A DNA stretch of 64,000 nucleotides from Colicola sp045616185 (GTDB lineage Bacteria > Bacteroidota > Bacteroidia > Bacteroidales > Paludibacteraceae): the NCBI GenBank assembly GCA_045616185.1, contig JAZLGG010000003.1, forward strand, positions 52,164 through 116,163. Reading direction: 5' to 3'. How positions within the stretch are numbered: position 1 is the stretch's first letter; each line of letters starts with the position of its first letter. Shown piece after piece: positions 53,335 to 61,703 of this stretch. The notes beneath the pieces were generated by a model, which worked only from the letters and a program-made list of their open reading frames with translations, was not told the origin of the DNA and searched no databases. Both the position numbers and the translations under genes were made by a program.

Positions 53335-54480
53335 ATGTTTTATAGAGAGTTACAATCAGAAGTACAACGACTGAGTCAAACCTTTCCGGTTCTTACCATT
53401 ACAGGGCCGCGACAGTCCGGCAAAACAACCTTGTGTAAGATGGTTTTTCCTAATTATGCATACCTCAATTTAGAGGAAGAATCGGTTCGTTTCCTTTTAG
53501 AAAATGACGCATTAGGTGCATTGCGTCAGTATCCGCAAGGTGTAATTTTAGATGAGGCCCATTATGTACCTAAAATATTCTCTGCCGTTCAAGTGCTTGT
53601 TGATGAAGTTGCATCACGCAGGGTAATCTTATCCGGGAGTAGCAATTTTCTATTACTTCAAAATATCAGTCAGTCTTTAGCCGGTCGTGCCGCTATCTTG
53701 CGTCTATTGCCTTTTTCTTTGCATGAATTGGGAGCATCGCAACATGGGCTATCCACTGATAGCCTACTGTTGCGCGGGTTCTTCCCTGCCGTTTGGGGCG
53801 ATGGGCGTCCTGTATGGAATGTTTATGACAGTTATTTTTCCACTTATATTCAGCGTGATGTGCGCATGGTTACGAATATCAAAAACATGGACGCCTTTAC
53901 CAAGTTCGTACGCTTATGTGCTACACGCGTCGGTTCGGAATTCAATGCCAATGCTTTGGCTAATGAGATTGGTACATCAGTAAAAACAATTCAGAGTTGG
54001 CTGAGCGTTTTGCAGGCCTCTTATGTAGTGTTTACTTTATTGCCTTATTACCGCAATATGGGGAAGCGATTGATTAAGTCACCGAAACTCTATTTCTACG
54101 ATACTGGTTTATTATGTTATTTATTGGGGCTTCGTTCGGAGACAGATGTGGCCAATTGCCCGCTGCGTGGTGCTTTATTTGAAAATTTGGTTGTAGCGGA
54201 TCGCCTAAAACAACGTTACAATAATGGTTTGGATAATAACATGTACTTCTATCGTGACAAGTCTCAACACGAAGTGGACATCATTCAGGAGGAGGCAATG
54301 CGAATTAAAATGTATGAAATTAAGTCCGCTACGGTTATTCATCCGGATTTCTTCAAAAATTTAACTTATGTCCGCTCTTTATACGGAGCCGATGTACTAT
54401 CATCACAGATAATATACGATGGTGCATTGGAACTTGCACAACCATTTGACGGCTACATGAATTATCGTAATTGGAACTAA
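53335..54480 (+). CDS. AAA+ ATPase with DUF4143 domain, second copy
   Basis: This 381-residue protein has Walker A ITGPRQSGKTT (22-32), Walker B VILDEAHYVP, sensor ILSGSSNFLL and GRAAILRLLPFSLHEL. The C-terminal DUF4143 part includes FYRDKSQHEVDIIQEE and MYEIKSATV (Asp and Glu-x-Lys of a nuclease-like fold). It belongs to the same broad family as the protein at 22999 but to a different subgroup. It carries its own promoter and is flanked by copies of the 5' end of the nucleotidyltransferase gene, so it is a recent arrival in the glycan locus. Confidence 0.88.
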   Translation: MFYRELQSEVQRLSQTFPVLTITGPRQSGKTTLCKMVFPNYAYLNLEEESVRFLLENDALGALRQYPQGVILDEAHYVPKIFSAVQVLVDEVASRRVILSGSSNFLLLQNISQSLAGRAAILRLLPFSLHELGASQHGLSTDSLLLRGFFPAVWGDGRPVWNVYDSYFSTYIQRDVRMVTNIKNMDAFTKFVRLCATRVGSEFNANALANEIGTSVKTIQSWLSVLQASYVVFTLLPYYRNMGKRLIKSPKLYFYDTGLLCYLLGLRSETDVANCPLRGALFENLVVADRLKQRYNNGLDNNMYFYRDKSQHEVDIIQEEAMRIKMYEIKSATVIHPDFFKNLTYVRSLYGADVLSSQIIYDGALELAQPFDGYMNYRNWN

Positions 54481-54492
54481 GCGGTATGCGAT

Positions 54493-55677
54493 GTGTTTAT
54501 GACGACTGAACAACTTTTCATATTTTTCTTGCGTCAAGCGATTTGGGGAACCAAGGACATCCCTCAAATGCCTGTTGAAGGTCCTGTCGATTGGTCGTTT
54601 TTGTTGCATCTGTGTGCTATCCACGGTGTGGGGCCATTGGTGTTTAACGAGGTGCTGAAGGTTACAGCCAGTCCGGCAAACGGTATCTGCCTGCCGGACG
54701 GTTTGAAAACGCAGATGCAGGCCGTCTGTGCCCAAAATATGATGGCGCAAGCCGGCTGGAAACAGACCATCACCGATACATGGAAAGCCATGACCGACAA
54801 AGGTATCCACCCTGTTCTGCTTAAAGGTTTTGCTTTGTCGCAACTCTATCCATTGCCTTACTTGCGCCAATGGGGGGACTTGGATATTTGGGCCGGGGTG
54901 GAGCAGTACCATCCTGCCTGCCAAGCCTTGCGCGAGGCCTTCCCTCAGGCGCGGCATCAGGACGAAGAATGGGATATGATTAAGCATTTCTGTTTCAGTC
55001 TTCCTAATGGCCATTATATTGAACTGCATCGTGTCAGCATGACCTTCGACCTGACCTGTGACCACCGTTATTACCAACGGCTGGAACGTGACGGGATGGC
55101 CCCTGTTCATTGTGTTCCGGTAGATATGGACGGCCTGACGGTCTTTGCTCCCGAACCGAAGTTTAACCTATTGTTCGTCTTCGTCCATGCTTGGCAACAT
55201 TTCGTGAATGGCGGTATGCCGTTCAAACAGTTGTGTGATTTGGCTCTTTTGGCGCATACGATGACAGATAGAGACGGTACAGCGGCATATCTTTCGCGCC
55301 ATTTGCGGCGGTTGCATCTGTTGTTCAGTTGGCGTATCGTCGGTTATGTGCTGGTGCATGCGTTGGCCCTGCCGCAGGACGAATGGCCGTTATATTCCGA
55401 TAGAGCATGTGTACGTCGTCATGGCGAAAGACTTATGCGAAAGGTGCTGTATGTCGGGCAGAATGACCGTTCGGAGATAGATGCCAACTCTTACGAAAAA
55501 GCGCTACAGATGCCGTTATGGAAGCGGAAACTGAAAACGTTTGTCGGCAAGTTCAATTACTTGAATAAATTATGGCCATACGCACCTGGATATGCTTTGT
55601 ACCGCTTATGGGCGAGTCTTTGTAATGGTGTCCGTCGCACCTTAACCGGCGAAAAAATGGGAAAATATAATTTGTAG
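54493..55677 (+). CDS. Nucleotidyltransferase-family protein (NTP_transf_5 type) of a glycan locus
   Basis: The 394-residue protein starts at ATG 54493 or 54499; the fragment at 53065 supports the second. LLKGFALSQLYPLPYLRQWGDLDIWAG is the family signature, with the GDxD nucleotidyltransferase site. Such proteins are frequent at the ends of Bacteroidales capsule loci; the biochemical role is unknown. GC content is higher than in the inserted ATPase gene. It is the last gene of the glycan locus in this window. Confidence 0.8.
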   Translation: MFMTTEQLFIFFLRQAIWGTKDIPQMPVEGPVDWSFLLHLCAIHGVGPLVFNEVLKVTASPANGICLPDGLKTQMQAVCAQNMMAQAGWKQTITDTWKAMTDKGIHPVLLKGFALSQLYPLPYLRQWGDLDIWAGVEQYHPACQALREAFPQARHQDEEWDMIKHFCFSLPNGHYIELHRVSMTFDLTCDHRYYQRLERDGMAPVHCVPVDMDGLTVFAPEPKFNLLFVFVHAWQHFVNGGMPFKQLCDLALLAHTMTDRDGTAAYLSRHLRRLHLLFSWRIVGYVLVHALALPQDEWPLYSDRACVRRHGERLMRKVLYVGQNDRSEIDANSYEKALQMPLWKRKLKTFVGKFNYLNKLWPYAPGYALYRLWASLCNGVRRTLTGEKMGKYNL

Positions 55678-55743
55678 AATAGTGCTGTCGCGATAAAATG
55701 AACAAAAACCATGATAAACCTCAGATGTAACTTTTTGTCCCCG

Positions 55744-55960
55744 GGGCAACCGCATCAAAATTATCTTTATGAGTACCATCAAATGGCATAAATTGTCATA
55801 CTACCCCATTATTTATAGAAATTTCACGATAATGTCATTAATGTTTTGTTCACAACAGGTGGAACTATCACTATACGAAAGTGTTCTATTCTACACAGAA
55901 TCCTATTATAATCAAAGACTTATCATAAGATTGAAATAACGAATTTTGATGCGGTTGCCC
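55744..55960. mobile_element. Possible MITE-like element with 18-bp perfect inverted ends
   Basis: GGGCAACCGCATCAAAAT (55744-55761) and its exact inverse ATTTTGATGCGGTTGCCC (55943-55960) bound 217 bases with no gene. A related end (TTGATGCGGTTTCCCT) lies at 28633-28648, in both cases shortly upstream of a promoter. The rest of the 55678-56036 gap holds no gene. Confidence 0.5.
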
Positions 55961-55970
55961 TGTAAAAATA

Positions 55971-56002
55971 TTTGCATATATCGGAATTTTTTTGTATCTT
56001 TG
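55971..56002 (+). promoter_or_regulatory. Bacteroidota promoter for the AbiE-like pair
   Basis: TTTG (55971-55974), 20 bases, TATCTTTG (55995-56002), 34 bases upstream of the start codon. Confidence 0.75.
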
Positions 56003-56036
56003 CAGCAACAAAAATGCAAAGTAAGTTTGATAACGT

Positions 56037-56300
56037 ATGAGTAAAGATCTTTATATACAACAACATGCCAATTTGTTCTGGTACACACCGGCAGAAAAGA
56101 AGAAGGATATCTCCGATTCGCTCTTGGTAGAGACGATTCTCAACTATGGTACGTTGGATGATTATCGCGATTTGCTTGTGGTATTGACCCCACAACGTGT
56201 GGCAGAGGTGTTTTTTAACGCTGATGAGCGCCAACAGAAGAATTATTATCCCGAGATTCGCAATTTTTTCTCTATAGTTCTTAATAAGTATGCACATTGA
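56037..56300 (+). CDS. Small DUF6922-like protein, partner of an AbiEii-type toxin remnant
   Basis: This 87-residue protein reads LFWYTPAEKKKDISDSLL, then ILNYGTLDDYRDLL and YYPEIRNFFSIVLNKY. The pattern is common in small Bacteroidota proteins encoded just before AbiEii-family nucleotidyltransferase genes, where they probably act as antitoxin or adaptor. It overlaps the next frame by 11 bases. It is complete, but its partner is not. Confidence 0.65.
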   Translation: MSKDLYIQQHANLFWYTPAEKKKDISDSLLVETILNYGTLDDYRDLLVVLTPQRVAEVFFNADERQQKNYYPEIRNFFSIVLNKYAH

Positions 56301-56577
56301 GATACTATCTAATAAACAGCAAGAATTGCTCCCTTGGGTGCAGCAATTCAAACGTGAATTCTACCTCGTTGGAGGCACGGCTATTACTATTGAGCAAATT
56401 AGCACTCGTGCTACTGAAATTTTTGGAGAGTTATTTTCTGAAAAAATGTTCCGTGCGCAACTTTGCTATTTTGAAGATGTAGATTATTTTGAGGAGGTTG
56501 ATTGGCTTATTCCAAAGCCACCAACAGATAACGAGATTCGTGCAGCTTTGATAGAATTATCAACTGCAAGTTTATAA
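56290..56577 (+). pseudogene. AbiEii-family nucleotidyltransferase with internal deletion
   Basis: The 95-residue product begins ILSNKQQELLPWVQQFKREFYLVGGTAI, the usual AbiEii start. It then jumps directly to IEQISTRATEIFGELFSEK and CYFEDVDYFEEVDW, which in full-length relatives lie about 110 residues later. The catalytic GHRxSxDxDLF segment is missing. The deletion is in frame, so a stable but inactive stub may still be made. Confidence 0.75.
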
Positions 56578-56759
56578 ATCTAAACAATCGTCAGTTTTGA
56601 GGTGAGTGACCTGTGAGTATACGGTGAGTATAGGATGAGCGAACGATTAGAAGTTAATTTGCATCTGTATTTGGGCTCTTAAATCTTAAAAATAGTAATC
56701 TTTAGGACACGCAGAGGACACCAACTTACCAAAAAAGCAATCTTATCATAATAAACGGA

Positions 56760-56881
56760 CCTTGGAACCATTTTTGAGGTGGGTAGAAAAAGATAGAGAG
56801 GACGGATTGACGAATGATAAAGTGGCAGAGAGATTGAGGGAAGTATATGTTCACTGCCAAAATTTAGTAAATTTATCTTGA
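56760..56881 (+). pseudogene. Possible orphan 3' end of a glycosyltransferase gene
   Basis: One frame reads LEPFLRWVEKDREDGLTND then KVAERLREVY before a stop at 56879. It resembles the C-terminal helix of family 4 glycosyltransferases (MEDGLTIKQVAQKIVKIY at 50860). No upstream part is present. The preceding 56580-56690 holds only GTGAGTA-like short repeats. Confidence 0.4.
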
Positions 56882-56885
56882 TAAA

Positions 56886-56917
56886 TTTGCAAATGACGGA
56901 AAATTTTCGTACCTTTA
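56886..56917 (+). promoter_or_regulatory. Probable promoter for the ATPase/nuclease gene
   Basis: TTTG (56886-56889), 20 bases, TACCTTTA (56910-56917), one base off the consensus, 30 bases upstream of the start. Confidence 0.6.
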
Positions 56918-56947
56918 CGGCCATAAAGGCGCAAAAGACGCTGGACA

Positions 56948-58498
56948 ATGATTATGAAGCATTTTAATACAACAGGAGTTTGCTTGCCGGATCGGCACTA
57001 TATGGTGGATGTCACCGAGCGAGTGGAGGGTATTCGCAAGATGATTGAGCGTGGGGATTACTTCTGCATCAATCGTGGACGTCAGTATGGTAAAACGACT
57101 ACGTTGCATGCTATCAAACGTATGCTTGAGCCGGAGTATCTGGTGCTATCCATCAGTTTTGAAGGACTGGGGCAATCCAACATGGCAACCGATGATGCGG
57201 TGGCTCGTACGTTTGTGAAAATATTGGATTTTCAGATGCGATATACTAATCCGGATCCAAATCTAAGGGAGGTAATTAAAACCGCTATGTGCCAAGCGAA
57301 CTATTCGTTGGCAGATCTTTCATACACGATTTCTGATATGTGTTATGCTGCGGGTAAATCGATAGTATTACTTATTGATGAGGTGGATAATGCGTCTAAT
57401 TATGAGTCATTTCTGCATTTTCTCGGCATGCTTCGAAACAAGTATTTGGATCGAGAAATGATTCCTACTTTCCAATCTGTGATATTAGCAGGTGTGTATG
57501 ACATCAAGAACTTGAAACTGAAGATCCGCGATGAGCACGAACATCAGTATAATAGCCCGTGGAATATCGCTGTGCCGTTTGATATGGATATGTCGCTTCA
57601 TGTCCCGGGGATAGCCGGTATGCTTCGCGAGTATGCGGCGGACAATAGTCTCTCGTTTGATATAGATACTGTAGCACAACTGATATATGACTATACGAAT
57701 GGTTATCCATTCCTTGTGTCGCGTATCTGTCAAATTATTGATAATAAGTCCTATACTTGGAATCATCAGGGTGTTATTGATGCTGTGCACGATTTGCTCT
57801 ACGAACAAAACACGCTTTTTGATGATGCGGTAAAGAAATTGGATGATTATCCTGAATTGCGCCAGTTGATGAAGTCTATCCTTTTCTCAGGTGACCGCAG
57901 ATCCTTTTCTCCTGATGAAAAATACATACAACTTGGACTTCAGTTTATGTTTATTCGAGTAGTTAATGGCTACTTGACTGTCGCCAATCGTATTTTGGAA
58001 ACTCGCCTGTATAATCTCTTTGCCGCTGAGCAGCAGAATGCACAAATCTATACTTGTGGTTCGCTGGATAAGTCACGCTTCGTGCAAGATGGCCACCTGG
58101 ACGTGCGTGGAATCCTCGAACGCTTTGTTGAGCACTTCAACGATATCTACGGCTCTGAACCGCAAGAATTTCTGGAGAAGGAAGGCCGTCGCTTGTTCTT
58201 GTTGTATCTTCGCCCGATTATCAATGGGGTAGGCAACTACTATATTGAGGCCGAGACACGCGATGAGAGTCGCACGGATGTCGTTATCGACTATAGAGGA
58301 CATCAGTATGTCATTGAGATGAAGATTTGGCGTGGCAACGCCTACAACGAGCGTGGTGAGAAACAACTTGCCGAGTACCTCGACTACTACCACCTCACTA
58401 TCGGCTACCTCGTCAGCTTCTCCTTCAACAAGTCCAAACAATCTGGTGTTCAGGAGGTAATAGTAGGTGATAAGAAGATTGTGGAGGCATTGGTGTGA
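56948..58498 (+). CDS. P-loop ATPase fused to a PD-(D/E)XK nuclease-like domain
   Basis: This 516-residue protein opens with the AAA-like ATPase region: YMVDVTERVEGIRKMIERG, Walker A GRQYGKTT at 44-51, and Walker B SIVLLIDEVDNA. Residues 390-516 form a PD-(D/E)XK-like domain with Asp444 in TDVVIDYRG, and Glu457 and Lys459 in VIEMKIW. Such fusions are abundant in Bacteroidales accessory DNA; roles in defence or addiction have been suggested, but none is established. It has its own promoter and high AT content. Confidence 0.85.
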   Translation: MIMKHFNTTGVCLPDRHYMVDVTERVEGIRKMIERGDYFCINRGRQYGKTTTLHAIKRMLEPEYLVLSISFEGLGQSNMATDDAVARTFVKILDFQMRYTNPDPNLREVIKTAMCQANYSLADLSYTISDMCYAAGKSIVLLIDEVDNASNYESFLHFLGMLRNKYLDREMIPTFQSVILAGVYDIKNLKLKIRDEHEHQYNSPWNIAVPFDMDMSLHVPGIAGMLREYAADNSLSFDIDTVAQLIYDYTNGYPFLVSRICQIIDNKSYTWNHQGVIDAVHDLLYEQNTLFDDAVKKLDDYPELRQLMKSILFSGDRRSFSPDEKYIQLGLQFMFIRVVNGYLTVANRILETRLYNLFAAEQQNAQIYTCGSLDKSRFVQDGHLDVRGILERFVEHFNDIYGSEPQEFLEKEGRRLFLLYLRPIINGVGNYYIEAETRDESRTDVVIDYRGHQYVIEMKIWRGNAYNERGEKQLAEYLDYYHLTIGYLVSFSFNKSKQSGVQEVIVGDKKIVEALV

Positions 58499-58533
58499 AA
58501 TTTGTAGAATACTTTTATTCGGAATGATTCGCA

Positions 58534-58755
58534 ATGATTATGAGTAAATCTGAATTAAATGAAAATCAGGCAATTGCCAGATTGGTGTCGCGCAAACAAT
58601 CTGCTGCTTATCAGCGCGCAGTAGCGGCTAATATTCCAGTTACGTATGTGTCTGGAACAGATGTTGTGTGCGAACACAATGGTGAAAGAACTGTTGTGGC
58701 CCATGTACAGGTCTCAGAAAAATTGTCAACTCCTAAAGTGTATTCATTTAAGTAG
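58534..58755 (+). CDS. Small uncharacterised protein
   Basis: This 73-residue frame lies 35 bases after the ATPase/nuclease gene; the start may be the second Met (58540). It has a basic helical N-terminal half (NENQAIARLVSRKQSAAYQRA) and a C-terminal half likely to form strands (YVSGTDVVCEHNGERTVV). I do not recognise the family. Codon usage looks genuine. Confidence 0.5.
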   Translation: MIMSKSELNENQAIARLVSRKQSAAYQRAVAANIPVTYVSGTDVVCEHNGERTVVAHVQVSEKLSTPKVYSFK

Positions 58756-59055
58756 TCTATGGCTAAGCGACTTCGTATAAAAGCACAACGATTTGCTTGC
58801 GCATTAACCAATGTGGAACTTGTATATTGGACGTAATTTTGACGAATGCATCGAAATGTCTTTTTTTTGATGCCTTTGATGGTGATAATATGATGTTTAA
58901 AAACGTTTCGCATATTGAGCGCCAACTTGGCGTACTCATCCGCCTTTTGCGTTCATCGCAAAAATAGTCTGTGTCTGCGTTAACGTTAACGTCTACGTCT
59001 ACGTCAAAATAAAACGTTAAAAATGCATAAAAAGGCAAGAAATATGTCATAAAAT
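58756..59055. other. Spacer with short frames and hexamer repeats
   Basis: Only tiny frames occur, for example one from 58760 (MAKRLRIKAQRFACALTNVE), without clear support. Around 58976-59000, CGTTAAC and GTCTAC units repeat. No convincing gene, RNA or terminator is visible. Confidence 0.4.
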
Positions 59056-59086
59056 TTTGATATGTCAGATTTTTTTTATACCTTTG
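59056..59086 (+). promoter_or_regulatory. Bacteroidota promoter of the peptidase-peptide-radical SAM operon
   Basis: TTTG (59056-59059), 19 bases, TACCTTTG (59079-59086), 27 bases upstream of the peptidase start at 59114. The next genes have no such promoter, so the whole set probably reads from here. Confidence 0.75.
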
Positions 59087-59113
59087 CGACTGCAAAGGAC
59101 CAATAAAGTTTTT

Positions 59114-60136
59114 ATGTTGAGTGAGTTCCTAAATAATATACTTCAATTGTCAAGTCCATCGGGTAGTGAAGAAAGTGTAACAAAGTCGTTTGGCGATTAC
59201 GTTTCTTCGTTTGTGGATGAGGTCTTGTATGACGTTTATGGGAATTGTATAGCGCATAAAAAAGGGAATGGCGAGAAGGTGATGTTGGTTGCTCATGCAG
59301 ATGAGATTGGTTTGATAATTCGTTATATTGATGATAATGGATTCCTTTATTTTGATGAAATAGGAGCGATTGATACCAGCATTTTACCGGGGCAAAAAGT
59401 TCGTATCTCGGGTATTCATGGAGATGTCGTAGGGGTTATTGGTAAGAAACCTATTCATTTGCAAGATAAAGATAGTAGAAGCAAGGAACTAAATCCAGAA
59501 GATTTGTGGATAGATATTGCTGCGTGCAATAAAAAGGCTGCTTTGAATAAGGTAATGATTGGCTCGACAGGAACCCTGGTGTCTGAACCATTGCTCTTAT
59601 CTGATGATATAGTGGTTTCTAGAGCCTTGGATGATAAGGTCGGACTTTGGGTGTTGGCTGGTGTGGCTCAGACATTGTCAAACACACAAACGGATAAAGA
59701 TATATACTTGGTAGCCTCCGTACAAGAAGAACTTGGGGCGCGTGGTGTTCAAACTGTTACGCAAAGGATTTTGCCCGATGTCGGGATTGCTGTTGATGTG
59801 ACGCATGCTACGGATTATCCATTGATGTCAAAAGTAAAGGATGGAGATATTGCTCTTAATAAAGGGGTTGTTATTCCGCTTGGTCCCAATATGCATAAGA
59901 AATTGAGTGAGCAGTTTATGTTAATAGCTCAAGAGGAGAATATTCTACATCAGGTGGAAGTTTTTGCAAGACCAACGAGTTCAGATGCTAGGACTATTCA
60001 ACAAGTTGGAATTGGCATAAAAACAGGGTTGATAAGTATTCCTTGTCGTTACATGCACACATCCAATGAGATGGTTTCTCTAAAAGATGCAGAATCAGCC
60101 ATTCAATTATTTTCCAATTATCTTCAAGGAAGTTAA
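59114..60136 (+). CDS. M42-family (glutamyl/deblocking-type) aminopeptidase
   Basis: The start is ATG 59114; a longer frame from 59057 runs through the promoter. The 340-residue protein has the complete M42 metal site: His61 and Asp63 in VAHADEIG, Asp173 in RALDDKVG, Glu205/Glu206 in VQEELGARG, Asp228 in AVDVTHATD and a late His in RYMHTSNE. M42 enzymes are cytosolic, form large tetrahedral assemblies and trim peptide N-termini. Here it is the first gene of an operon with a peptide gene and a radical SAM maturase, so it may trim the modified peptide or clear its leader. Confidence 0.9.
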   Translation: MLSEFLNNILQLSSPSGSEESVTKSFGDYVSSFVDEVLYDVYGNCIAHKKGNGEKVMLVAHADEIGLIIRYIDDNGFLYFDEIGAIDTSILPGQKVRISGIHGDVVGVIGKKPIHLQDKDSRSKELNPEDLWIDIAACNKKAALNKVMIGSTGTLVSEPLLLSDDIVVSRALDDKVGLWVLAGVAQTLSNTQTDKDIYLVASVQEELGARGVQTVTQRILPDVGIAVDVTHATDYPLMSKVKDGDIALNKGVVIPLGPNMHKKLSEQFMLIAQEENILHQVEVFARPTSSDARTIQQVGIGIKTGLISIPCRYMHTSNEMVSLKDAESAIQLFSNYLQGS

Positions 60137-60177
60137 TGATATAAATCAAATATTGTTCAATTTAAACAGAGTAAATT

Positions 60178-60288
60178 ATGAAAAAGAATTTCAGCCTTTC
60201 CCTGGAATGGGAAAGCAAAACTGCAATGGATGTAGAGCGTGTAGGAGCAATGTACTGCTTCAAACGATGTGATGTTAACCAAAATTAA
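60178..60288 (+). CDS. 36-residue peptide, candidate radical-SAM-modified precursor
   Basis: This is too short for ordinary gene finders. It begins MKKNFSLSLEW, has an acidic/mixed middle, and ends AMYCFKRCDVNQN with two cysteines and a Tyr, Phe and Arg/Lys nearby. It starts 41 bases after the peptidase stop and is followed after 9 bases by a strong hairpin with a T run. That is the layout of many RiPP clusters, where the precursor is made in excess over the maturase. A second frame overlaps it: from 60207 it encodes GKQNCNGCRACRSN and could be the real peptide instead. The assignment rests on context, not on a recognised family. Confidence 0.55.
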   Translation: MKKNFSLSLEWESKTAMDVERVGAMYCFKRCDVNQN

Positions 60289-60297
60289 AAAAAGCGT

Positions 60298-60335
60298 TGT
60301 ACTCCAGTGACCATGTGTCCTGGAGTACATTTTTA
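60298..60335 (+). terminator. Hairpin terminator/attenuator between the peptide and the radical SAM gene
   Basis: TGTACTCCAG (60298-60307) pairs perfectly with CTGGAGTACA (60320-60329) around a 12-base loop. The hairpin is preceded by an A-rich stretch and followed by TTTTT. It would stop part of the transcripts after the peptide gene and let some read through into the maturase. Confidence 0.75.
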
Positions 60336-60358
60336 ATTCGATTAATCATAATAGGGTT

Positions 60359-61696
60359 ATGAAGCAATCAAGGAAAGTAGATAGTGTAGATAGACTTTTC
60401 TTTGCAGGACCAATAGTCTTTCGCCCATGCAGTGAGGGGTGGCTTGTGATATCGGTGGAGTCTGCTAATTGGCTTGTGCTTTATAATGATTTCCAAAAAA
60501 AGATCTTAGAGCAACTCATCGAAGGTAAGACTGTTGGTGAAGTTTTTGAGATTATTGAAACAGAAGAACAAAAATATTACTTAGTTCAGTTATTATCTTC
60601 AATCTTTGCAAGAGACTTTGCTCGCACGGATTCTGCACCCACGTCTATTTATTTGGAAGGCTATAAGATGCTTAATTGCTATTTAACTAATGCTTGTAAC
60701 CTTAGATGTAAGCATTGCTTTATGCAATCAGGGATAAAACTAATTAGTGAGTTGCCTAAAGATGAATGGAAGCGAATTTTAACGGAATTCCGTAAAGAAG
60801 GTGGAGAGACTGTAACGTTTTCTGGTGGTGAACCATTGATGAATATTGATTTTGATGAGATTGTCATGCATGCTTATAACGATGGATTGAAAGTGACGAT
60901 ATTGACCAATGGTACACTTTGGACAAATGATAGAATCGAGAGGCTGGCGCCATATATCAGTGAAGTGCAAATCAGTTTGGATGGAGTAGATGAAGATAGT
61001 AACTCGGTGGTCCGTGGCGGTGGGCATTTTGCAAAGGTGGTTGATACTATTGTAACTTTTGCTAATAGTGGTGTGCGAACATCGGTTGCTACTACCTTTA
61101 CATTGGATAATCTACAATCTGATATTGCGCAGCGATATGAGCAATTAGTGAATGATATCAAGAGCCGTAGTAATTCACCTATATTCTTTAAATTAAGCAA
61201 GAAAGTGTTGAATGGCAGGGATACTCACTATACAGAAGAGCAAAATCGCTCTTTCTATACTCGTATTTTAGCAATAGAAAATGCGGTTGATCCCAATGCT
61301 CAATTTAATAATTTTATTGAAGGACATACTCCGAATCTTGTTGCAAAGAATTGTGGTTTTGGCGGCATATCTGTGGGGGCTGATGGTGAAGTTTATTTTT
61401 GTAATCGCATCTCAGAGGTGGAGTCATACGGAAATGTTCGTGAGAAAGCCATTAAGGATTTTATGTTGACAGGTCGTCAATTGCATCAACGAACAGGAGT
61501 GGATCAATTACAGCCTTGCCGTGATTGTTATTTGAAATATATCTGTTGTGGTGGATGTCGCATAGATGAATGTAATTTTCAAGGTAAGTTGACTCATTTT
61601 AAGGATAACTTGAGACAAATTAAATGTACTAACGAAACTAAGATACGACTAGAGCGAAAAATGGTAGATAGTTTTATATATTACTATAAATTCTAG
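60359..61696 (+). CDS. Radical SAM/SPASM peptide maturase
   Basis: The 445-residue protein has the radical SAM cluster motif C113-x3-C117-x2-C120 in ACNLRCKHC, then SGGEPLMN and ISLDGVDEDS. The C-terminal SPASM region is rich in Cys (NCGFGG, YFCNRISE, CRDCYLKYICCGGCRIDEC), enough for two auxiliary clusters. Residues 25-85 resemble the PqqD-like peptide-binding (RRE) fold (ANWLVLYNDFQKKILEQL). Such enzymes install thioether, C-C or other crosslinks on ribosomal peptides. It follows the peptide gene and hairpin and lies 7 bases upstream of an SNF2 gene. Confidence 0.9.
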   Translation: MKQSRKVDSVDRLFFAGPIVFRPCSEGWLVISVESANWLVLYNDFQKKILEQLIEGKTVGEVFEIIETEEQKYYLVQLLSSIFARDFARTDSAPTSIYLEGYKMLNCYLTNACNLRCKHCFMQSGIKLISELPKDEWKRILTEFRKEGGETVTFSGGEPLMNIDFDEIVMHAYNDGLKVTILTNGTLWTNDRIERLAPYISEVQISLDGVDEDSNSVVRGGGHFAKVVDTIVTFANSGVRTSVATTFTLDNLQSDIAQRYEQLVNDIKSRSNSPIFFKLSKKVLNGRDTHYTEEQNRSFYTRILAIENAVDPNAQFNNFIEGHTPNLVAKNCGFGGISVGADGEVYFCNRISEVESYGNVREKAIKDFMLTGRQLHQRTGVDQLQPCRDCYLKYICCGGCRIDECNFQGKLTHFKDNLRQIKCTNETKIRLERKMVDSFIYYYKF

Positions 61697-61703
61697 TTAA
61701 ATA

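Noticed and set aside
55744..55960. Invertible promoter between inverted repeats
   Set aside because: The 18-bp inverted ends are good, but the promoter lies 10 bases outside them and no recombinase gene is near.
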